Assembly: GCF_017254835.1 (NCBI RefSeq)
Contig: NZ_JAFKCW010000001.1
Coordinates: forward strand, 1,663,063 to 1,727,062
Source of the DNA: Algoriphagus aestuariicola
Lineage (GTDB): Bacteria; Bacteroidota; Bacteroidia; Cytophagales; Cyclobacteriaceae
Reading direction: 5' to 3'
DNA: 64,000 nucleotides
Below, one piece after another: positions 17,203 through 24,914 of this stretch. Under the pieces are notes generated by a model that saw nothing but the letters and a program-made list of their open reading frames with translations, was not told where the DNA came from and made no database searches. Every line of letters begins with the position of its first letter. The stretch's first letter is position 1. Position numbers and translations under genes: made by a program.

Positions 17203-18921
17203 CTATCTGATGCATACCGAAGCAGCTAGGTAGATCAACTCCGTCGGGGAATTGTCATCGATTTTTAGCGCGACATCGACGCGTTTTCTCGGGTCGATTT
17301 CAGACCCTTTCAGTTCCATCTCCGCGAGCTTCCAAGCTTCCTGAAATTGCTTGTCCATTTGCGCCGCTTCTTCTGTTTTTCCCTGCGCCATCAGGGCGGC
17401 AGTCAGACCGCTTAGGGCGAACCCATTCTTCGGCCAATTGTAAAGATCCTCTCGAAAGATTTTGTCTGCTCTTACAAAGTCGCCGGTTTCCAGATAGAGA
17501 TTGCCTAGAATGTGCCTGACGGAGAAGAACCAGTCAGGGGGCTCATTATAGTTGAGTCCGTCTTCGATAATAATTGCTTCGGACAGCAGTTTTTTGGCTG
17601 CATCATTTTTCCTTTCATTTACCAGCACTTTTGCCTCCAAAACCCGAGCAGCTATTTGGCAAACCTCGGTGACTTTGTTGATGCCCCAGTTCATTTGGTC
17701 AGCTATCGTTGAGTCTTGTCCCAAGGTCCTGAGCTGCTCCAATTCGGTTTTTGCCTGGTCATTTTTTCCTTCCTGGGCCAAGGCCATTCCCTGCGCGTAG
17801 TGCCAGATAGCCCGCGGATAAATCAGGTCCTCGGTAGGCTCTGGCAGGGATTTGATTTTCTCCCACTGGGCAAACTTAATGAGGATATGGTAGGGGATGG
17901 TCAAGTAGTGTTGCACCATTTCGAAGCCTGGTTCGTGGGAAAATGCTGGATCGACCAAGCTTGCTGTTTTGAATGCCGCCTCGATAGAACGGGAAGCCCG
18001 GCCCTCAAAAGCTGCGGTGGCAGCCAGGAAATGGTAATTGTGAGTGAAATACATTTGGGGATAGTATCCCTGGGCTTTGCATTCGGCGATATAGGTGCTA
18101 TCTGCTATCACCGCTTTCTCATTGGCTATAGAGCCTTCGTGATAGTCTCCGGTATTGATGTAGATATGGGAAGGCATGTGGACCAAATGTCCCGCCGAGG
18201 GGACCAAGTCCTTCAACCTTTCCGAGACTACCAGTGCCTGATCCAGCTTTCCGCTCGCTTCCGTAGCGTGCAGATAAAGATGATTGGCTAGGGGATTTTG
18301 GGGATCTATAGCAATCACTTTTTCCAAAAGAGCGACTACTTCGGGAGTCCATGGCCGGGGTTCGCCTCCTCTTTTCTCGTAGAAATCCCAAGGGTGGAGA
18401 TTCATCACGGATTCTGCATAAAGGGTCGCGACAATGGAGTTTTCCGGAAACTCCTCGTGCGCTTCGCGCATTGCATTGGAAAAGGCTTCGTCATCGGAAT
18501 TTGCGGAGGTAGATGGGAATTTGGTGGCGATGGCCTTTATCACTGCTTGTTCCCAACGGCTAGCTTTCTCGCCTAATCGAGTGGCCTCAGCGACAGCATC
18601 CCGGATTTCGTTTATGGTGCCCATGTTTGAGGCTGAGTTAAAATTTGGTCCCAGCACATAGGCAATACCCCAATATCCCATAGCAAAGTCGGGATCAAGG
18701 CGAACAGCTTCCCTGAAAGAACGCTCGGCCTCGGCATGGTTGAAGTTATTCGCCATGATGATTCCCTGATTGAAAAAGGTCTGGGCATAAGGTGATTTCG
18801 TGGTGACTTGCACTTGATACTCACCGATGTTTTTGAGGAGAGGAGCCTGGAATGTTGGCAGTTCCTGTTTGCATGCCGAAATAGCAACGCAGAAAATCAA
18901 GACGAGAACTTGTACTCTCAT
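17203..18921 (-). CDS. TPR-repeat lipoprotein
   Basis: 572 residues with a lipoprotein signal ending at Cys17 (VAISAC). Repeated helix pairs of the tetratricopeptide type are visible, for example FNQGIIMANNFNHAEAERSF, FREAVRLDPDFAMGYWG, VIAIDPQNPLANHLYLHA and ALSGLTAALMAQGKTEEA. HMPSHIYINTGDY is characteristic of a large family of TPR proteins seen beside secreted enzymes. TPR arrays bind other proteins or peptides, and no catalytic motif is recognisable. It stands alone, with 274 bases downstream and 294 upstream free of genes. It should be attached to the periplasmic side of a membrane. Confidence 0.85.
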   Translation of the reverse strand: MRVQVLVLIFCVAISACKQELPTFQAPLLKNIGEYQVQVTTKSPYAQTFFNQGIIMANNFNHAEAERSFREAVRLDPDFAMGYWGIAYVLGPNFNSASNMGTINEIRDAVAEATRLGEKASRWEQAVIKAIATKFPSTSANSDDEAFSNAMREAHEEFPENSIVATLYAESVMNLHPWDFYEKRGGEPRPWTPEVVALLEKVIAIDPQNPLANHLYLHATEASGKLDQALVVSERLKDLVPSAGHLVHMPSHIYINTGDYHEGSIANEKAVIADSTYIAECKAQGYYPQMYFTHNYHFLAATAAFEGRASRSIEAAFKTASLVDPAFSHEPGFEMVQHYLTIPYHILIKFAQWEKIKSLPEPTEDLIYPRAIWHYAQGMALAQEGKNDQAKTELEQLRTLGQDSTIADQMNWGINKVTEVCQIAARVLEAKVLVNERKNDAAKKLLSEAIIIEDGLNYNEPPDWFFSVRHILGNLYLETGDFVRADKIFREDLYNWPKNGFALSGLTAALMAQGKTEEAAQMDKQFQEAWKLAEMELKGSEIDPRKRVDVALKIDDNSPTELIYLAASVCIR

Positions 18922-19215
18922 GGGCTTGTGGATTAAAGAATGGCAATGAAAAAATGAATGTAACCTTTAGACTAATTCCTTACTATGAGCTATACCGGTG
19001 GCAAATGAATGTTGCTTGAAACATAGTACCCAATTTTGCTATGACTTGAGGTCAAAAACTGATTCAAGCAAAGAAATTTTGATGAGAAATAAAAGTGAAG
19101 ACAGGGCTTAAGTTTTTATATATCAGTGAAATAGAAAAGACTTTCATTGAAAGTGGCGTCTCCCATCCATCATCAATATTTTGTCGCTGCCGCCTTGAAA
19201 AGTGACTACTGTTGG

Positions 19216-20295
19216 CTAGGACTTTAGCTTGATTCCGAGCCGCTCATTCCAGAGGGGCAGCTTTCCTAGGATTTGATCTAAAGCCTGTTTTTGTTCCTCG
19301 GTCAGCGGGGTGTTTTTTGACCTGGACAAGGGTTGGATTGGGACACCGCGTTTTTGGAGAAAATACTTGGCACTGATAGGGTAGCCTTGGGAAATAATCG
19401 AGTCTGCCTGTGTAAGTTCCGACTGAAGCCATTTGACATCAGCTTGTTTTGATGGGTCCGTCGCGTTGGCGCACATCCAGGAGAATAGCTCGGGATAGAG
19501 GTTTCCGGCGATGCAGGACATACCCTTTGCACCCATTTCCAGGGAATACATGGTATTCGGCGTATGGGCGTCGTAAAATTCCATTGGACTGCCCTTGGCT
19601 ATTTCCAGTTTGGCTTTGATTTTATCCAAATCCAAGCTTGTGTCTTTGTGATAAGTAAAGCGCCTTGAGGAAACCATGAAACGCATTACTTCAGGCGAGA
19701 TAATCCTTTTGTAAGGCGAGGGGCATTCGTAGGTGCCTAAAGGGATATCGCCCGTCAGACTCAGGAACTTTTCGAGATTGCTGATCAGTACTGCGTCGTC
19801 CTCATCCTTGGTGGCAAAGTGGCTGCTGATCAGGATGACAGCGTCGACTCCAGTGTCATACATTTTCTTTGTAAACTCTGCCTTTTCCTCAATTGTCTCC
19901 CCAAAAGACCCCGTCGCCACGACTTGCATTTTCCCGTTAACCTGCTTCACCACATGTCGGGCCAGCGCGAGGCGCTCGTCGTTGTCAAGGTGATACATTT
20001 CGCTGCTCAGACAGTTGGCAAAGAAGCCTTTTGCTCCACAGGCAATGTAGAAATCAGTCAGCTTGGTCAAGGTCCCAAAATCAATATTCAGATTGGAGTC
20101 AAATGGGGTTAGCATCACTGGGACAAATTTCTTGGCATCGCTTTCCAATTTGCCGGAAATGGGCATACTCTCGGTGTCGGCTAAATCAGAGGCGAATAGA
20201 TTTTGGTTGTGTCCCATCAAAGCGGTGAGCGAGAGCGTTCCAAGGGAGATTTTCTGCAAAAATTTCCTTCTGGGATTGTGCTGGGGTGTTTTCAT
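19216..20295 (-). CDS. DapA/NanA-family aldolase-like protein with export signal
   Basis: 359 residues. A twin-arginine-like signal (NPRRKFLQKISLGTLSL) precedes a complete TIM barrel of the dihydrodipicolinate synthase/N-acetylneuraminate lyase family: FVPVMLTPFDSNLNIDF, GAKGFFANCLSSEMYHL and the Schiff-base Lys at about 217 in YHKDTS. Family members cleave or form 2-oxo acids by aldol chemistry. An exported version is unlikely to be the lysine-biosynthesis enzyme and more likely acts on a sugar acid or sialic-acid-like substrate. It follows the ChbG/YdjC-like deacetylase by 68 bases on the same strand, which supports a sugar-catabolic role. Whether it is truly Tat-exported is inferred from the RR motif. 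Confidence 0.82.
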   Translation of the reverse strand: MKTPQHNPRRKFLQKISLGTLSLTALMGHNQNLFASDLADTESMPISGKLESDAKKFVPVMLTPFDSNLNIDFGTLTKLTDFYIACGAKGFFANCLSSEMYHLDNDERLALARHVVKQVNGKMQVVATGSFGETIEEKAEFTKKMYDTGVDAVILISSHFATKDEDDAVLISNLEKFLSLTGDIPLGTYECPSPYKRIISPEVMRFMVSSRRFTYHKDTSLDLDKIKAKLEIAKGSPMEFYDAHTPNTMYSLEMGAKGMSCIAGNLYPELFSWMCANATDPSKQADVKWLQSELTQADSIISQGYPISAKYFLQKRGVPIQPLSRSKNTPLTEEQKQALDQILGKLPLWNERLGIKLKS

Positions 20296-20363
20296 ACGGA
20301 GGTTTCCCCGCCGAGCTTGCCATCGTCTACATGGGCTGGAGGGTAAGATTGGAATTTGGTTGT

Positions 20364-21440
20364 CTACTCGTTTATTTTTTTACGCCTCTCCATTACTTCC
20401 CTCCAAGTGGTCAATATGATCCCCTCTTGTTCAATAAAGGCCTGGAGGTCGGATGACAGCATTGCATCCAAGTCGGCCTGACGGGATTTGCCTGAGGCTG
20501 AGATGGTATCGAAGTTTTCGGTGTGCATGGTGCTGTGGATGATGATCATGGCCAAGCCTGGCTGCATCTTGTCCAGTATCCGCTTAAATTGGACGACTTT
20601 GTATTCTGCATGTTCCTTTGGAGAAAAGTCTGCCACCTCAGGTCTCCATTCCCCACTCATGGTATGCAAATCATCAAGAACGGGAAGGCCCATCGCCCAG
20701 ACTTGGCGGCCGATTGCTGGCGCTTGTTCGAGTATCTCGATCTTGGGCAGTTCCATGCCCTCTGTATACTTTCCCTCTGCCTTCAATTTTTTGATGATTG
20801 GCGCCTGTTGGCATTCTTCCAGTAGGACATTGTTGCCTCCTGGAAACATCACTGGGATCTCGTATTCGGCTCCGAGTTGTATGTATTTTTCCAAAAATTT
20901 GGGATGGGCGAACACCGTTCCCATATGAGAATCCAAGTGGGTCGGTCGAATACCCATGCTGAGCGCTCGCTCAATTTGAGCTTTTAATTCAATGTAGACT
21001 TCCTCAGGGCTGGCATGCGCAACCACCTGTTCGACGGTCGGCCAAAATGAACCCTCGGGATCATGGAGTCCAGGCACTAGACTTTTACCCGCCAGAGGTT
21101 CCCAGCGGTAGCCTTTCCACTCCGAGGTCAATACCAGGTGAAGTCCTGCGTCGATTGGGCCTTTGTCTTTGCTTTCCCGCATGAAAGTTCCCGCCCAAGG
21201 ACAGGGCATCATGACGCTGCAGGAGGTGGCAATTCCACCTGCCAGAGATCGAAACGTACCCGCGTTGGATTCCCTTGACATCCCCGCGTCATCCACATGG
21301 AAGATCACCACCTTTTTATCCTTTGGCCAGCCCAGTTTTTCGGCATAGGTCTGCGCCTGCAGGGCAGAAGCGGTGAAAAGCAGGGTGCTCAGGGCCAGCA
21401 GACTCCTGATAGAAAATAGGACTTGAGTAGTCGCTTTCAT
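20364..21440 (-). CDS. ChbG/YdjC-family carbohydrate deacetylase, secreted
   Basis: 358 residues with a Sec signal peptide (FTASALQAQ, cleavage after ALQAQ likely). The YdjC/ChbG fold begins with VVIFHVDDAGMS (metal-site Asp50/Asp51), continues with GPIDAGLHLVLTSEW, and contains THLDSHMGTVFAHP, whose histidines complete the metal site. ChbG enzymes remove an acetyl group from N-acetylated oligosaccharides such as diacetylchitobiose. Most are cytosolic, so a secreted one probably works on extracellular or periplasmic glycans. It is upstream of the DapA/NanA-like gene in the same direction, suggesting joint processing of an N-acetylated sugar. Confidence 0.85.
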   Translation of the reverse strand: MKATTQVLFSIRSLLALSTLLFTASALQAQTYAEKLGWPKDKKVVIFHVDDAGMSRESNAGTFRSLAGGIATSCSVMMPCPWAGTFMRESKDKGPIDAGLHLVLTSEWKGYRWEPLAGKSLVPGLHDPEGSFWPTVEQVVAHASPEEVYIELKAQIERALSMGIRPTHLDSHMGTVFAHPKFLEKYIQLGAEYEIPVMFPGGNNVLLEECQQAPIIKKLKAEGKYTEGMELPKIEILEQAPAIGRQVWAMGLPVLDDLHTMSGEWRPEVADFSPKEHAEYKVVQFKRILDKMQPGLAMIIIHSTMHTENFDTISASGKSRQADLDAMLSSDLQAFIEQEGIILTTWREVMERRKKINE

Positions 21441-21578
21441 TGGAAAGGTGAAGTTGGGAGGTCAGATCGGAACTATCTAGACTACTGAAAAACCTAGAAA
21501 AAGGGCTATCGAAAGGAAGAGTGGTATGTGAATGAGCTACTTTGGGCAAAACTCAATATTGCACATGCGGATGCGGAT

Positions 21579-22199
21579 TTAGACTTTTTTGAACTTCCCG
21601 ATCCAATTGGCCATAATTTCGATTACATCTGAAAAAGTCACGGCGGTGATCTCTTTGGGATCGTAGCCTTCGGAAGAGATCATTTGGTTGTAAAACAAAG
21701 AAAACTCGTTGTAGGCGGAAAAAATGAGCTTGTGCCTGGGAATTGCCGCCTCCTGTCCCTGAGCCTTAATCCAGTCGCGGATGGACTTGATGACCAATTC
21801 GGGATCGTTTCGGTGGGACTTTATGTCGTTTCCGGATATGTCTGAGAGGAAAGTCTTATAGCGGTGGTCTTCCTTTTCCAAAATCAGAAACCGCTTGGCT
21901 TCCAACTCGGCTATGCCAGAATATTTGAGTCCAAAATCGATTCCCATTTCAAACGCCATATTGAGGCGGGCAGCCGCATCGGTGACGAGAGGGTCAATTC
22001 GGGAAAGGTCATGGATGGAAAGAGGAGAGGAAAGCATCAAGTCCTTGATTTTTAAAATTCTTACCTGACCCGAATCGGAAGTTTCTGCGATTTTTGGTTT
22101 GAAGTCAAGGTAGATCAGGACAAAAAATATCCCCTTCAACAATGGATAAAACTCGTTGTCAAAGGGGCAGTTGATGAATACGTTTTTGGTGTCCATCAT
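21579..22199 (-). CDS. TIR/NDT-like Rossmannoid protein of unknown function
   Basis: 206 residues, cytosolic. It belongs to a widespread uncharacterised family with the layout FINCPFD (8-14), SDSGQVRI (41-48), SIHDLSR (61-67), RLNMAFEMGIDFG (78-90, conserved Glu84), RFLILEKE (103-110) and YKTFLSDISGNDI (114-126). The alternation of strand and helix and the central Glu resemble TIR domains and nucleoside 2-deoxyribosyltransferases, which cleave N-glycosidic bonds of NAD or nucleosides. Homologues occur as single genes and near defence genes, so an NAD-cleaving or nucleotide-sensing role is possible but unproven. The start overlaps the DUF2188-like gene's stop (ATGA), so the two are coupled. 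Confidence 0.7.
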   Translation of the reverse strand: MMDTKNVFINCPFDNEFYPLLKGIFFVLIYLDFKPKIAETSDSGQVRILKIKDLMLSSPLSIHDLSRIDPLVTDAAARLNMAFEMGIDFGLKYSGIAELEAKRFLILEKEDHRYKTFLSDISGNDIKSHRNDPELVIKSIRDWIKAQGQEAAIPRHKLIFSAYNEFSLFYNQMISSEGYDPKEITAVTFSDVIEIMANWIGKFKKV

Positions 22200-22453
22200 T
22201 CCATGATTTCAACGGAAATGTCTCCGACTTTGGGATGGACATACACTTTGCTGACATTTTTTAGGTCGTGGACAGCCTTCATAGCAGCTTCCTGACTTGA
22301 TACCGTCTGTATCGTTTTTTTCGATCCTTCCCTTTTGATCACCCAGCCTTCGTTCATTTCGACCACGTGTACGTGGTCTTTATGGAATTCAACAGATTCC
22401 ATAAATCTCTTCTTCATATCTTCACCAATGACTTTCTTTCCCATCTCGATCAA
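22196..22453 (-). CDS. DUF2188-like small protein
   Basis: 85 residues. Residues ~28-82 fit DUF2188: HVHVVEMNEGWVIKREGS, then a helix with SSQEAAMKAVHDL, then a final beta-hairpin (VYVHPKVGDISVEI). DUF2188 proteins are small and uncharacterised, with an expected strand-turn-helix-strand fold. Three in-frame ATGs are possible (22453, 22444, 22417), and the first is kept because no RBS decides. Its stop overlaps the TIR-like gene's start, which makes it the first gene of a two-gene unit. It might be a regulator or antidote for the second protein, but only the coupling supports that. Alternatively it is a generic cytosolic protein. Confidence 0.7.
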   Translation of the reverse strand: MIEMGKKVIGEDMKKRFMESVEFHKDHVHVVEMNEGWVIKREGSKKTIQTVSSQEAAMKAVHDLKNVSKVYVHPKVGDISVEIME

Positions 22454-22545
22454 AGTTTGGAGATGAATATACGGATTTACCGGGTATGGAGATATTGGAA
22501 GGTTTTGATGATTTCTTTGAAAAAAAGTATCCCGCCAGGAAACAA

Positions 22546-22573
22546 AAAACCACAGCGGTAGGGCTGTGGTTTT
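22546..22573 (-). terminator. Terminator of the FAH-M23-bcp-transketolase operon
   Basis: AAAACCACAGC and GCTGTGGTTTT form an 11-base perfect stem around GGTAG at 22546-22573. On the minus strand it follows the transketolase C-subunit stop and carries an A/T-rich flank giving a short U-tract. It separates that operon from the DUF2188/TIR-like unit downstream. Confidence 0.8.
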
Positions 22574-22593
22574 GGCGTCATTTTTTTTGAAGC

Positions 22594-23556
22594 TTATTTT
22601 CTTGCGATAGCTGCTTTGGCAGCCTTCACGATGTTTTCGGCGTTCAGGCCGTATTTTTCAAGCAGTTGTGTCGGAGTGCCGGACTCGCCAAAGCTGTCGT
22701 TTACACCTACGTATTCGAGCGGAGCAGGATTGTGGCGAATCAGAGTTTGGGCGATGCTGTCACCTAGGCCGCCGTTGATCTGATGCTCTTCTGCCGACAC
22801 GGCGCAGCCCGTCTTTTTCACGGATTCAAGAATCGCCTCTTCATCCAGTGGCTTGATGGTGTGTATGTTGATCACCTCAGCAGAGATGCCCTCTTCGCGA
22901 AGCATGGCTTCGGCCACCACGGCTTCCCATACCAAGTGGCCAGTGGCAAAAATGGTCACGTCCTTGCCATCGATCATCTTCCAGGCTTTGCCAATTTCAA
23001 ACTTCTGGTCAGCCGGAGTGAAGATAGGCCAGCTCGGACGACCGAATCTCAGGTAGACTGGACCTTCATACTCGGCAATCGCCAAGGTAGCAGCCTTGGT
23101 TTGGTTGTAGTCGCAAGGGTTGATCACGGTCATGTGGGGAAGCATCTTCATCATGCCGAGGTCCTCGAGGATCTGGTGGGTAGCCCCGTCTTCGCCAAGC
23201 GTGAGTCCGGCGTGGGAAGCACAGATTTTGACGTTTTTGTCAGAATAAGCCACGGACTGGCGGATTTGGTCATATACCCTGCCTGTAGCAAAGTTTGCAA
23301 AGGTGCCCGCGAAAGGAATCTTGCCACCTATGGACAGACCAGCTGAGATGCCGATCATGTTAGCCTCTGCAATGCCGGTCTGGAAGAATCGCTCGGGAAA
23401 TTCCTTTTGGAAATCGCCCATTTTTAGGGAGCCGATCAGATCGGCGCAAAGTCCGACTACGTTGGGATTTCTTCTTCCTGCTTCCAGGAAGCCGTCACCG
23501 AAGCCGGAACGGGTGTCTTTTTTTTCTGTATAGGTGAATTTTAAGTCTAAGCTCAT
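22594..23556 (-). CDS. Transketolase, C-terminal subunit (split form)
   Basis: 320 residues: the pyrimidine-binding and C-terminal domains of transketolase. Residues ~1-190 contain TRSGFGDGFLE, the cofactor-activating Glu in TGIAEANMIG, and SHAGLTLGEDGATHQ. From ~200 the C-terminal domain begins with DVTIFATGHLV and ends with AEEHQINGGLGDSIAQ. It pairs with the N-terminal subunit 24 bases upstream. The split form is also used for related thiamine enzymes such as apulose or sulfoquinovose-type transketolases, but the general pentose-phosphate role is the best reading. It is the last gene of a five-gene operon ended by the hairpin at 22546-22573. Confidence 0.9.
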   Translation of the reverse strand: MSLDLKFTYTEKKDTRSGFGDGFLEAGRRNPNVVGLCADLIGSLKMGDFQKEFPERFFQTGIAEANMIGISAGLSIGGKIPFAGTFANFATGRVYDQIRQSVAYSDKNVKICASHAGLTLGEDGATHQILEDLGMMKMLPHMTVINPCDYNQTKAATLAIAEYEGPVYLRFGRPSWPIFTPADQKFEIGKAWKMIDGKDVTIFATGHLVWEAVVAEAMLREEGISAEVINIHTIKPLDEEAILESVKKTGCAVSAEEHQINGGLGDSIAQTLIRHNPAPLEYVGVNDSFGESGTPTQLLEKYGLNAENIVKAAKAAIARK

Positions 23557-23580
23557 GATAAGGTCATTTGGAAGGAGGAA

Positions 23581-24432
23581 TTAATAGTCACCAAGGGTCT
23601 CTTCGAGTTGTCCCAAGGCCTTGGCCAGCTGCTCGTCGTTGGGAGGGGAGCCGTGCCACTTGTGTGTACCGACCATGAAGTCTACGCCATAGCCCATTTC
23701 GGTATAGAGTAGGTTGACCACAGGCTTTCCTTTTCCGGAAAGTTCCTTGGCTTTCTCCAATCCTTCAAGCACCGACTTCATGTCGTTGCCGTTGGTGATT
23801 TCGTTGACTACCCAGCCAAACGCTTCCCATTTCGCCTTGAGATTCTTCAAGTCCATGATTTTCTCGGTAGGACCGTCTATCTGCTGACCATTGTAATCCA
23901 CGGTGGCGATGAGGTTGTCCACTTTTTGGTGGGCTGCATACATCGCGGCTTCCCAGATCTGACCTTCCTGCAGCTCGCCGTCACCCAAGAGGATGTAGAC
24001 CAGCTTGTCGTCCTTGTCTATTTTCTTGGCTTGGGCTACACCCAGCGCAACGGAAAGGCCTTGTCCCAAAGAACCTGAAGCAACGCGGATGCCGGGCAGA
24101 TGCTCATGGGTAGCCGGATGTCCCTGAAGCCGCGAGTTTAGCTTTCGGAAGGTCTTAAGCTCCTCGACCGGGAAATAGCCGCTTCTGGCAAGGACGGAAT
24201 ACCATCCAGCGGAAAGGTGTCCGTTGGATAGGAAAAAGAGGTCTTCACCCTTCCCGTCCATCTTGAAATCTGGGTTGTGGTGGAGCTGGTCAAAATAGAG
24301 TGCCACAAAGAATTCGGCACAGCCGAGTGGAGCACCGGGGTGCCCGGACTGTACCGCATGCACCATCCGCAACACGTCCCTGCGGAGCTGGGTTGCGATT
24401 TTCTGGAGTTGTTCGATTGATTGTTTTGCCAT
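23581..24432 (-). CDS. Transketolase, N-terminal subunit (split form)
   Basis: 283 residues: the thiamine-diphosphate-binding half. The motif GDGELQEGQIWEAAMYA leading to VDYN provides the Mg-diphosphate site, and SGHPGAPLGCAEFFVALYF and HLPGIRVASGSLGQGLSV are transketolase landmarks. With the C-terminal subunit it transfers two-carbon ketol units between sugar phosphates in the pentose phosphate pathway. It lies 9 bases after bcp and 24 bases before the C subunit, all on the minus strand, so subunit stoichiometry is likely set by one transcript. Confidence 0.92.
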   Translation of the reverse strand: MAKQSIEQLQKIATQLRRDVLRMVHAVQSGHPGAPLGCAEFFVALYFDQLHHNPDFKMDGKGEDLFFLSNGHLSAGWYSVLARSGYFPVEELKTFRKLNSRLQGHPATHEHLPGIRVASGSLGQGLSVALGVAQAKKIDKDDKLVYILLGDGELQEGQIWEAAMYAAHQKVDNLIATVDYNGQQIDGPTEKIMDLKNLKAKWEAFGWVVNEITNGNDMKSVLEGLEKAKELSGKGKPVVNLLYTEMGYGVDFMVGTHKWHGSPPNDEQLAKALGQLEETLGDY

Positions 24433-24441
24433 TTGATAGGT

Positions 24442-24891
24442 TTATTTTAGGATTTGAGCAGTATGGTTTTTCGAGTCGACCTTTTGGATGATCTCCGTGA
24501 TTTTGCCTTTCTCGTCGATGACGAAAGTGGTTCGGATAGTGCCTATGTAGGTTTTTCCAAAGGTCGTTTTTTCACCCCACACGCCATAGAGCTTTTGTAC
24601 TTGCTGCTCCGGATCGGAGATGAGTGAAAAGGGAAGCGATTGCTTCTTGATAAAATTGCGGTGGGATCGCTCGCTGTCCGAGCTTACCCCGAGCACCACA
24701 TAGCCCGCTTTCAAAAGCGCGCGGTGGTTGTCCCGAAGATTGCAGGATTGGGTGGTACAGGTCGGCGTATTGTCTTTTGGATAGAAGTAAAGGACTACTT
24801 TTTTACCACGTAAAGAGGAGAGCTTCACCACCTCGCCGTTTTCATTTTTGGCTTCAAAATCGGGGGCCATTTGGCCAACTTCTAATGACAT
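24442..24891 (-). CDS. bcp: Thioredoxin-dependent thiol peroxidase (Bcp/PrxQ)
   Basis: 149 residues, the standard Bcp length. The peroxidatic Cys45 and resolving Cys50 are in TPTCTTQSCNLRDN, close to the TPGCTxxACxxRD pattern of the family. The opening MSLEVGQMAPDFEAKNENG and FYPKDNTP strand are typical. It reduces hydrogen peroxide and organic hydroperoxides with electrons from thioredoxin in the cytosol. It is the middle gene of the FAH-M23-bcp-transketolase run, with 23 bases from the M23 gene and 9 bases to the transketolase N subunit. Confidence 0.93.
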   Translation of the reverse strand: MSLEVGQMAPDFEAKNENGEVVKLSSLRGKKVVLYFYPKDNTPTCTTQSCNLRDNHRALLKAGYVVLGVSSDSERSHRNFIKKQSLPFSLISDPEQQVQKLYGVWGEKTTFGKTYIGTIRTTFVIDEKGKITEIIQKVDSKNHTAQILK

Positions 24892-24914
24892 CTTTTTCTT
24901 TTTAATTTAAAAAC

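Noticed and set aside
24138-24432. Split transketolase as a frameshifted single gene
   Set aside because: The two halves have their own starts, a 24-base gap and complete domain boundaries; split transketolase is common in bacteria.
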